In this document: positions 1-6,341 of the stretch, piece after piece
Layout: each line of letters starts with the position of its first letter
Position numbering within the stretch: the stretch's first letter is position 1
Source of the DNA: Betaproteobacteria bacterium
GTDB lineage: Bacteria > Pseudomonadota > Gammaproteobacteria > Burkholderiales > Usitatibacteraceae
DNA: 14,261 bases
Direction of reading: 5' to 3'
NCBI GenBank assembly: GCA_016709665.1
Contig: JADJMI010000013.1
Span: 1 to 14,261 of the forward strand
Made by a program: the position numbers and the translations under genes
The notes under the pieces: generated by a model
The model's database searches: none
What the model was told of the DNA's origin: nothing
The model's input: the letters and a program-made list of their open reading frames with translations, nothing else

Positions 1-1
1 C

Positions 2-1265
2 CCGGCTGGTATTGTCTTTCGACACATCCTGCAGCTCTGGCAGGCCCGCAACGGGCGCTTCTCGGACCTCCAGCCGCCGGGAATGGCGTTCGCTTGGTCG
101 GTCCTGCTGGCCGCCGGCCTGCCGCCAGGCTCGCTGCTGGTCGCGCATCTGGCCGCGCTCGCCGCGGGAACGGCCCTGCTCGGCATCTCGGTCCGCCGGC
201 TCCATGGGCTCGCGCTGCCCCTCGTCCTTCTCTGGCCGCCGTTCCTGGTGACCTTCGGGCACCTTTGGAACGACGTGAGCCTGGCAGCCGCGCTTGCGCT
301 CGCGACCGGCTGGATTTCCTGGACTCGCGCGACGGGGAGACCCGCGTGGGGCTGGCTCGCCGCGATTCCCCTCGCGTACGCGATCGGGGTGCGCCACAAC
401 GCCGTCCTCGCAGCGCCACCCTGATCTTCCTGCTCCTCGTCCCTGCACCGGCGTCGGCCCGCCGCGCGGTCATCAAGGCGTCGTGCTCGCCATCGCCTTG
501 AGCGCCGAAGCGTCTTCGCCGGCTGGGCCGTGGTGTCCCGGTGGGTGGTGACGATTCCCTCGCCCGTGCTGAATGTCCTCGCGATCTGGGATCTCTCGGC
601 GACCTCCGTGGAAAGCGAGCTGCTGCTGCCCGAAGGGGCGTGTACGGTCCCGGGCTCACGGTCGACGAGTTGCGACCGCTCGTGAAGGCCGGCACGGTGT
701 ACTACGTGGTGACGGGTACGAGAAACGGCATCAATCCCGGCTTCGCGGAGCCCTTGCCGCCCGCCGTGGAGAGGGAACTGGAGGGGATGCGCTGGCTCGC
801 TTCCCTTCACCCATCATTGGGCTGGCTTCGGCATCGGCTCGCGATGGCGTGGTTTCTCCTGTTCGGTCCCGCAACGCCCCGACCGGGGAGAGAGTGATTT
901 CATCGTCCGGTGGTCATCGACCGCCCCGGCAATCCGGTCATCGAGGCTAACGACTCGCCCGCCAACGCCTGGCTGCTCGGGACCGTCGGGCGTGGCGGCC
1001 TACGGCCGCCGGCATGCCACTCGCCTACCTGTTGCTGTCGGTCCTCGCCTGCGCCCTGGCGCTGCGGCGGGGCTTTGGCGGCGACCGCGGACTGGTCCTC
1101 GCGCTCGCCGCCGGCGCTTGGCTCGTGGCGCTGCCTCTCGCCATTTTCTCGGCATCCGCCGAGTGGCGCTACCTGACCTGGCCGATGATGTCTTCCGCGT
1201 TGGCCTTGCTGCTGGCGCTCGACGGGGGGAAGGAGGTCCGGCGAGACGGATGGCGGAGGGTGTGA
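2..1265 (+). pseudogene. Broken polytopic membrane protein, possibly glycosyltransferase-39-like (5' end outside window)
   Basis: Frame 2 is open from the window edge to a stop at 422-424. It encodes an aromatic/Pro-rich loop (LQLWQARNGRFSDLQPPGMA) followed by several hydrophobic helices. The protein then continues in other frames: LIFLLLVP at about 420-450, LTVDELRPLVKAGTVYYVV at about 655-715, and a C-terminal helical part at about 1014-1265 containing SASAEWRYLTWPMM. That last motif resembles the RYL-type C-terminal loop of polyprenyl-phosphate-sugar-using GT39-like membrane proteins. At least four frame changes lie between 400 and 1015. Each segment still reads as sensible protein, so the breaks are recent or are sequencing errors. 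The last segment ends at a TGA (1263-1265) lying inside the convergent tRNA-Ser gene. The family assignment is tentative: a multi-pass membrane protein is well supported, its enzymatic role is not. Confidence 0.55.
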
Positions 1266-1340
1266 GATTCGAACTCACGAACAGTGCGAACTGTTGCCGG
1301 TTTTCAAGACCGGTGCCTTAAACCGCTCGGCCAACCCTCC
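1251..1340 (-). tRNA. tRNA-Ser (anticodon UGA), CCA encoded
   Basis: The minus strand reads as a complete class II tRNA. The 5' acceptor strand GGAGGGT (ending at 1340) pairs with ACCCTCC, followed by discriminator G and an encoded CCA ending at 1251. The D arm follows the acceptor stem. The anticodon stem CCGGT/ACCGG encloses loop CTTGAAA, giving anticodon TGA. A long variable arm has stem ACAGT/ACTGT around TCGC, as expected for serine tRNAs. The T arm is GTGAG-TTCGAAT-CTCAC. All stems pair perfectly, so this copy should be functional. It converges with the broken membrane-protein gene and overlaps its stop codon. Confidence 0.97.
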
Positions 1341-1463
1341 GTTTGCGGAGATATTAGTTCGTTGCCGGTTTTGGTGCGCCCATGACCTGAAGGTCAGTGC
1401 GCCCCCGGTCGCAGAAATCGCGACCGTCAAGACCGGTGCCTTAAACCGCTCGGCCAACCCTCC
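1304..1463 (-). repeat. 37-bp perfect direct repeat (tRNA-Ser 5' halves)
   Basis: Positions 1304-1340 and 1427-1463 are identical. A second shared block, GTTGCCGGTTTT on the plus strand, occurs at 1293-1304 and 1361-1372. The pair of blocks is contiguous in the intact tRNA but separated by 54 nt in the truncated copy. Confidence 0.9.
1361..1463 (-). pseudogene. Truncated tRNA-Ser copy with anticodon-loop insert
   Basis: Positions 1427-1463 repeat exactly the 37 bp at 1304-1340. This is the 5' half of the neighbouring tRNA-Ser: acceptor 5' strand, D arm, 5' anticodon stem and CTTGA. A 54-nt segment (1373-1426) then interrupts the anticodon loop. It is followed by the 3' anticodon strand in the same wording as the intact gene (AAAACCGGCAAC, 1372-1361). 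The variable arm, T arm and 3' acceptor strand are missing, so it cannot fold as a tRNA. It lies 20 bp upstream of the intact copy on the same strand, so both would be in one transcript if the promoter is upstream of 1463. It looks like a tandem duplication that lost its 3' half and gained an insert. Confidence 0.75.
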
Positions 1464-1557
1464 CGCACGACGTTAAGTCTTTGTTGCGGCTTGCATTTTA
1501 GCCGCATTTGCGGTCAGCGTCGCGCCCGGTCGCATTGCGCAAATTTATATCTTCCGC

Positions 1558-1585
1558 CTTGAAACCCCGGGGGTTAATCCCTACT
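1558..1585 (+). promoter_or_regulatory. Candidate heat-shock (RpoH/sigma-32) promoter of yccA
   Basis: CTTGAAA (1558-1564) matches the sigma-32 -35 consensus exactly. After 14 nt comes CCCTACT (1579-1585), five of seven matches to CCCCATT. The spacing is inside the 11-16 nt known for this sigma factor. Transcription would begin near 1593, about 40 nt before the yccA start. The same TTGAAA could serve as a sigma-70 -35 with a poor -10 (TACTCT), so the sigma factor is inferred rather than shown. Confidence 0.4.
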
Positions 1586-1590
1586 CTAAC

Positions 1591-1611
1591 GGTCGGACAT
1601 TTGTCCTGACC
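1591..1611 (+). promoter_or_regulatory. Imperfect inverted repeat at the yccA transcript start
   Basis: GGTC-GGACA and TGTCC-T-GACC form a nine-pair stem around a two-base centre with one bulged T. It sits at or just after the predicted transcription start and ends 8 bp before the yccA ribosome-binding site. It could be an operator for a dimeric regulator or a 5' UTR hairpin. No family is recognisable. Confidence 0.3.
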
Positions 1612-1631
1612 CCTTTCCAGGAGCCACAACG

Positions 1632-2327
1632 ATGCAACCCTCCCCGATGATGACGCCCGCCTCGCCGTCGCAGACGATCGCGCTGGCGCAGAACCGGGTC
1701 CTGCGCAACACCTACGCGCTGCTCGCCCTTTCCATGATCCCCACCGTGCTCGGTGCGTGGGTGGGCGTGCAGATGAATTTCTCCTTCTTCGCCGGCAGCC
1801 CGGTCATCGGCTTCGTCGCGTTCCTCGCGATCGCCTTCGGCTTCATGTTCGCGATCGAGAAGACCAAGAACAGCGCGATGGGCGTCGTGGTGCTGCTCGG
1901 CTTCACGTTCTTCATGGGTCTCATGCTCTCGCGCCTGGTGGGCGGGGTGCTGGGCCTGAAGAACGGCGCCACGCTCATCGGCCTGGCGGGCGGCGGCACG
2001 GCGATCATCTTCGCCGTGATGGCCTCCCTCGCCTCGACGATCAAGCGCGACCTCTCCGGGATGGGCAAGGCCCTCTTCATCGGCATGATCCTGCTGCTGG
2101 TGGCGGCCTTCGCGAACATCTTCCTGCAGATGCCCGCGCTCATGATCGCCATCTCGGTGATCGCCATCGGCATCTTCTCGGCCTTCCTGCTCTATGACCT
2201 CAACCGGGTCATCACGGGCGGCGAGACGAACTACATCTCGGCGACGCTGGCCGTGTACCTGAGCCTGTACAACATCTTCTCGAACCTGCTCGCGCTGCTG
2301 GGCATCTTCGGGGGCGATCGCGACTGA
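1632..2327 (+). CDS. yccA: Bax inhibitor-1/YccA family inner-membrane protein
   Basis: A 231-residue protein of the BI-1/TMBIM superfamily. In E. coli, YccA is a substrate and modulator of the membrane protease FtsH; other bacterial members act as pH-sensitive calcium leak channels. About seven hydrophobic segments are visible (roughly residues 26-46, 55-75, 82-102, 115-135, 146-166, 170-190, 203-226) after a polar N-terminus. The diagnostic C-terminal half is present: LLYDLNRVITGGETNYISAT followed by SLYNIFSNLLALLGIFGG, closely like the E. coli YccA ending, with conserved Asp189. The start is fixed by AGGAG at 1619-1623, eight bases before the ATG, and the length is normal for the family. 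It is monocistronic: a terminator follows at 2350-2377 and a possible heat-shock promoter precedes it, which would fit an FtsH-linked role. Confidence 0.93.
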   Translation: MQPSPMMTPASPSQTIALAQNRVLRNTYALLALSMIPTVLGAWVGVQMNFSFFAGSPVIGFVAFLAIAFGFMFAIEKTKNSAMGVVVLLGFTFFMGLMLSRLVGGVLGLKNGATLIGLAGGGTAIIFAVMASLASTIKRDLSGMGKALFIGMILLLVAAFANIFLQMPALMIAISVIAIGIFSAFLLYDLNRVITGGETNYISATLAVYLSLYNIFSNLLALLGIFGGDRD

Positions 2328-2349
2328 TCTCGCGGTTCCGGCTGGCGAG

Positions 2350-2377
2350 AAGGGGCGGCTTCGGCCGCCCCTTTTTC
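2350..2377 (+). terminator. Rho-independent terminator of yccA
   Basis: A perfect GGGGCGGC-TTCG-GCCGCCCC hairpin (2352-2371) with a stable UUCG tetraloop is followed by five T residues (2372-2376). It begins about 24 bp after the yccA stop codon. Confidence 0.93.
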
Positions 2378-2410
2378 TTGGTGCGGGAGATGTCGACCTG
2401 GCGAGCGAGA

Positions 2411-2576
2411 GTCTTTGGAACCGCAGATGTCACGCAGATGGCGCCGATGGGTTCCGGAATCGAACAGGCGCGTTCACCAGGCCGGTGGATCGTGCCGGCG
2501 TCCGAACGCGGTTCTTTCACCGAAACCATCGGCGGCCATCCGCGTTCATCTGCGTTCATCTGCGGTTCCCAAAGCC
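2411..2576. repeat. Palindromic intergenic repeat built from CGCAGATG units
   Basis: The left end (from about 2412) reads CTTTGGAACCGCAGATG and the right end (to about 2575), on the other strand, reads CTTTGGGAACCGCAGATG. Similarity continues inward through CGCAGATG, CGATGG and a GTTCCGG/TTTCGGT block, so each arm is about 50 bp with mismatches. Short units (CGCAGATG, CGCGGATG) are iterated within the arms. It fills the 275-bp gap between convergent yccA and rlmD, encodes nothing credible, and has the look of a non-autonomous, dispersed element. As RNA it would form a long hairpin downstream of rlmD and could contribute to termination. Confidence 0.6.
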
Positions 2577-2602
2577 TTTGCCCAATGGACGCCACTGCCG
2601 AG

Positions 2603-3931
2603 CTAGCGGACGAACAGCGCGATCGACTCCACATGCCCCGTATGCGGGAACATGTTCACCACCCCCGCCGCCGCCAGCCGGTAGCCCTTCACGTTCACGA
2701 GCACGTTGGCGTCGCGCGCGAGCGTCGAGGGGCTGCAGGAAACGTAGACGATTCGCGAAGGCCCGGCCGCCGCCTCCGGCAACGCCTTGCAGATCTCCAT
2801 CGCGCCGTCGCGCGGCGGATCGATGAGCAGCTTGTCCACGGGCCCCAGGGTCGCAAGCGCCCCCGGCGCGTCCGTGTAGAGGTCGTAGGTGAGGAACGAC
2901 GCGAGGTGATCCAGGCCGTTGGCGCGCGCATTCTCGCCGCCGCGCGCCGTGAGCGTGGCCGCCCCTTCCATCCCCACCACGGTCGCGCCGCGCGAGGCGA
3001 TGGCCAGGGTGAAATTGCCCAGGCCGCAGAATAGGTCCCCCACGCGTTCGCCGGGCCGGGGGTCGAGCAGGTCCACGGCCCGCTTCACCAGCACCCGGTT
3101 CACCGCCGTGTTCACCTGCGTGAACTCCGTGGGCCGGTAGCCGATGGCGAGGCCGAACTCGGGAAGCCGGTAGTCGAGCGCCGGGGCATCCAGCGGATGG
3201 AAGGGATGCGCCGTGTCCGGCCCCTTGGGCTGCAGCCACCACTGGATGCCGTGGCGGTCCGCGAAGGCGCGCAGCTTCGCCGCGTCCTCCTCGGAAATCG
3301 GGTCCAGGTGACGAAGCACGAGCACCGTGACGGCCTCGCCCACCGCGAGTTCCACCTGCGGCATGCGGTCCCGCCCGGCCATCGTGGTGAAGAGCTCGCG
3401 CAGCGGGACGATGAGGGCCGAGACCGCGGGCGGCAGCACCTCGCACGAGCGCACGTCCGCGACGTACCGCGACTTGCGTTCGTGGAAGCCCACGAGCACC
3501 CCGCCCTTCTTCGCCACGTAGTGCACCGAAAGTCGCGCGCGGTGGCGGTAGCCCCACGACGGACCGTGGACGGCGGGCAGGATCGACTCGGGCTGCACCT
3601 TGCCGATGCGCGCCAGGTTGTCCTCGAGGACGCGCTGCTTGGCCGCCACCTGCGCGCCCGCATGCACGTGCTGCATGGCGCAGCCACCGCAGGTGCCGAA
3701 GTACGTGCAGCGGGGCCTCACCCGCAGGCTCGACTCGGAGAGCACCTGCGTCACCGCGCCGAGGTCGTAGTTGCCGCGGCCGCGAAGGCGCGTGTACGCG
3801 ACCCGCTCGCCGGTGATGCCGCCTTCGATGAAGACAACCTTGCCCTCCACGTGCGAGACGCCGATGCCCTCGTGGTCGATCGACTCGATGGTGGCGAGGC
3901 CGCCCGCCGGCTTCGCGATGCGCTCACTCAT
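2603..3931 (-). CDS. rlmD: 23S rRNA (uracil-1939-C5)-methyltransferase RlmD
   Basis: A 442-residue SAM-dependent enzyme that methylates C5 of U1939 in 23S rRNA. An N-terminal TRAM domain (about residues 8-68) is followed by the iron-sulfur ligands C75, C81, C84 (CTYFGTCGGC) and C163, typical of RlmD. The Rossmann methyltransferase domain shows FTQVN (270-274), DLFCGLGNF (299-307), IDPPRDGA (370-377) and the nucleophile C399 in YVSCSP. The C-terminus FPHTGHVESIALFVR carries the conserved E435. The ATG at 3931 overlaps the end of the upstream protease gene by 8 bp, making rlmD the last gene of a fully overlapping six-gene run. A housekeeping rRNA enzyme coupled to secreted-protein genes is unusual. 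It probably also has an internal promoter, although I could not identify one. Intact, full length. Confidence 0.96.
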   Translation of the reverse strand: MSERIAKPAGGLATIESIDHEGIGVSHVEGKVVFIEGGITGERVAYTRLRGRGNYDLGAVTQVLSESSLRVRPRCTYFGTCGGCAMQHVHAGAQVAAKQRVLEDNLARIGKVQPESILPAVHGPSWGYRHRARLSVHYVAKKGGVLVGFHERKSRYVADVRSCEVLPPAVSALIVPLRELFTTMAGRDRMPQVELAVGEAVTVLVLRHLDPISEEDAAKLRAFADRHGIQWWLQPKGPDTAHPFHPLDAPALDYRLPEFGLAIGYRPTEFTQVNTAVNRVLVKRAVDLLDPRPGERVGDLFCGLGNFTLAIASRGATVVGMEGAATLTARGGENARANGLDHLASFLTYDLYTDAPGALATLGPVDKLLIDPPRDGAMEICKALPEAAAGPSRIVYVSCSPSTLARDANVLVNVKGYRLAAAGVVNMFPHTGHVESIALFVR

Positions 3932-6341
3932 CGCCGGGCGCCAGGCATTCGGTGAGCGGGGTCGAGAACGCCTGCCGCTCGATGGGGCTCACCTCGAGGC
4001 TGCCGTCCACCGTGAAGGCGATGGAGCCGGCATTGCCGCGCGTGAACTGCATCGTCATCGTGCCGACCACGGTCGGCGAGACCGGCGACCACGCCGGCGC
4101 GCTGTAGGGCGGGCCGGTGAAGGAGACGAACTCGCCGATGTAGAGCCCGTCCGAGATGCGCTGCCCGCGGGACATCGCGTACCACATGGGGTCGCCCTTC
4201 GCGTCGTAGGTGAACAGGGCCGAGAGGATGATCGCCCCCTGGTGCGCGACGTAAAGGCCCCACCCCGGCGTGGCGGGGTTCCACCACAGGTCCTGGAAGT
4301 TCGTGGTGAGGCTGCGGTCGAACGACGACCAGCGGCACACGGGCGGCAGCGAGTACACCTGCCGCTTGATCTTCTTGGTGATGACCTCGCCATCGACGAG
4401 ATAGCTGAGCGTCGCCTCCGAATTGCTCGTGAAGGTGAGGCGCATCTGTCCCACGAGCGTGCCCACGGGCGCGCTGCCCGATTGCGGCGCGCCAGGGCGG
4501 TTGAACCGGTAGAGCGGCCCCTTCCAGAGGTTGCCCGAATCGCGCTCGCCCACCGACATCACGAACCAGGTCGGGTTGCCCTCGCGGTCGTACACGAACA
4601 GCGTGCCGAAGAGCAGGTGCCCCTGGTGCGTGAGGCCCAGGCCCCAGCCCGGCTCGTCGGGGTTCCACCACAGGTCCGTGTAGTTGTCGCCGACGTTGGC
4701 GAGCGAGGCGAGGAAGGTGTAGTCGCCGGTGGCGAGCGGGTCGCGCGGGGCGATGCTCACGTAGTAGGTGCCGGCCTCGAGAGTTCGCGTGAGGCCGAAG
4801 GCGATGCGGTCCGCTTCGGCGTCGTTCACGCTTTTCAGGGTGTGGCCGGAGGCGTCCAGAAGCGTGCCCACGGTATCGAGGCTGCCCGAGGTGCGCACGG
4901 TGAGCGTCGCCCCGCCGCGCGGGATGTCGATGCGGAAGACGTCCACGTCGCCCGGGTAGTCGATGCGCGCCGCCGTCGGCGTGTCCGAAGGATTGGGGGA
5001 CGGTTCGAGGAACAGCCGGAAGGCCTCCGAAGGCCGGTTGCCGATCGCGTCCGGCGCGCGCTCGACCGCGGCGATGAACCCCGCGATCTGCGGATGGAAG
5101 ATCTCCCAGCGGCCGAAGAGGGCGTCCTCGCGATCCTGGTTCGCGCAGGAAAGCAGGTTTCCGGAACGCAGCGTGGAGCCCGAGAGCACCCCGCGCAGGC
5201 GAAGGCTTCCGCCGGAGAGCGTGAACAGCCCGGAGCCGCTCGACCCGCCCTCGGTGACCCCGCGCGTGTAGGAGACGCCGTGCATCGTCTGCGGGTAGCC
5301 CTTCACGAGAAGCTCCGCCGACTTCGCGCCGAGCGCGAACTTCTTCACGTCGCCCTGCGGGTGGCTGATGGAGACGATGTCCGTCGCGGTCGCGAGCGGC
5401 GCCGTGTCCCAGCCCGCGAAGACGGCACCGGCCGGCGCGTCGCGCGCGAGCAGCAGCAGGGTGGAATCGGCCGCGTGGCTCGAGAAGACGAGCTGCGCGC
5501 CGCCGCTCACCTGCCGGGGCGTCGCGCTCGAGGCCGCCGCGCCGCAGGTGGGCACCTCGTTGAACCAGAGCGTGGTCACGCTCGCCGCCGCGGCGGCGGT
5601 CGCGATGCAGTGGTTGGCCGTGACTACGTAGGGGGCCGGGAAGCGGTCCGTGTTGATGAGCGTGCCGGAGCACACGCGAGCCTCGGTGCCCTCGACGAAG
5701 CTGACGAGCACGACGGAGTGGCGCCGCTCCGCGATAGCCGCGTCGCGGGCGGCGTCATCCGACGTGCAGGCCACGTCCGGGCTGCAGCCTCCCGCCGTTT
5801 CCTTGGCGGTTGGCGAGACGTCGAAATGCACGATGGATTCCACCGCGGGCGCGGCGGCGGGCCGGGTGCGCGAGAAGATCTCGATTTCCTGCCTCGCGCC
5901 GCCCGTGTAGGCCGTCCACGCTTCGCCCGTCGCGACCGGCGAGCCGTGCGCTTCGCCATCCGAACCGCGTGCCGTCACCTCGCCCGCCACGATGCCGGCC
6001 GGCAGGCGGACCCGCGCGCGCAGGCCCTGAGCGCCGGCGCTCGAAACGGCCACGCGCGCGACCCAGCCGCCCGGAACGGGTTGCCACCCGGGAACGGTCC
6101 CGGCGCTCGAACCCACCGCGCGAACGCCTCCCACGATGCGGCCCCGGGCTCCTTCGCGAGGCGCCGCCGCCTTGTCCGGCGGAAGCGCGAACGCCTCCCA
6201 CGCGGGCGCGTGCGGTGCGCGGGGCCCGAACGCGCGGGCATCCGCTCCCGGCGCGGTACGCGAGGGCATCTCGAGGGCGCACGCGGGCCCTGCCGCCAGG
6301 GCGGCGACGAGAAGCGCCCGCGCGAGGGAACGGCTATTCAC
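3924..6341 (-). CDS. Secreted lysyl-endopeptidase-like serine protease with PPC-like domain and two GWG repeats (copy 1)
   Basis: An 805-residue exported protease. The signal peptide spans about residues 1-22 (cleavage near ACA-LEM). A propeptide-like region runs to about 180. The chymotrypsin-fold domain (about 185-425) has H244 (TANHC), D292 (ADSTLLL) and S368 (GVTEGGSSGSG). Cysteines 186, 192, 224, 245, 266 and 399 sit in the order of the three disulfides of Achromobacter lysyl endopeptidase. A PPC-like beta domain (about 434-548; GDVDVFRIDIP, GTYYVSI) follows, then two repeats (551-669 and 680-799) with DLWWNPxxPGWG, each closed by a Cys (C669, C799). The GTG start at 6341 was chosen because the signal peptide follows at once and it overlaps the preceding stop by 8 bp. 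The Lys-specificity Asp of the S1 pocket is not clearly aligned (REDALFGR), so the cleavage preference is unknown. It is a paralogue of the gene directly upstream. Confidence 0.88.
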   Translation of the reverse strand: MNSRSLARALLVAALAAGPACALEMPSRTAPGADARAFGPRAPHAPAWEAFALPPDKAAAPREGARGRIVGGVRAVGSSAGTVPGWQPVPGGWVARVAVSSAGAQGLRARVRLPAGIVAGEVTARGSDGEAHGSPVATGEAWTAYTGGARQEIEIFSRTRPAAAPAVESIVHFDVSPTAKETAGGCSPDVACTSDDAARDAAIAERRHSVVLVSFVEGTEARVCSGTLINTDRFPAPYVVTANHCIATAAAAASVTTLWFNEVPTCGAAASSATPRQVSGGAQLVFSSHAADSTLLLLARDAPAGAVFAGWDTAPLATATDIVSISHPQGDVKKFALGAKSAELLVKGYPQTMHGVSYTRGVTEGGSSGSGLFTLSGGSLRLRGVLSGSTLRSGNLLSCANQDREDALFGRWEIFHPQIAGFIAAVERAPDAIGNRPSEAFRLFLEPSPNPSDTPTAARIDYPGDVDVFRIDIPRGGATLTVRTSGSLDTVGTLLDASGHTLKSVNDAEADRIAFGLTRTLEAGTYYVSIAPRDPLATGDYTFLASLANVGDNYTDLWWNPDEPGWGLGLTHQGHLLFGTLFVYDREGNPTWFVMSVGERDSGNLWKGPLYRFNRPGAPQSGSAPVGTLVGQMRLTFTSNSEATLSYLVDGEVITKKIKRQVYSLPPVCRWSSFDRSLTTNFQDLWWNPATPGWGLYVAHQGAIILSALFTYDAKGDPMWYAMSRGQRISDGLYIGEFVSFTGPPYSAPAWSPVSPTVVGTMTMQFTRGNAGSIAFTVDGSLEVSPIERQAFSTPLTECLAPGDE

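Noticed and set aside
1373..1426. Group I intron in a tRNA anticodon loop
   Set aside because: Only 54 nt long, with no room for a catalytic core, and the downstream tRNA half is missing.
1275..1476. Pairs of 60-codon ORFs on both strands across the tRNA repeat
   Set aside because: They translate the tRNA-Ser gene and its partial copy; no independent coding evidence.
2378..2634. Short ORFs in the yccA-rlmD gap
   Set aside because: They read through the palindromic repeat, lack ribosome-binding sites and have repetitive, low-complexity products.
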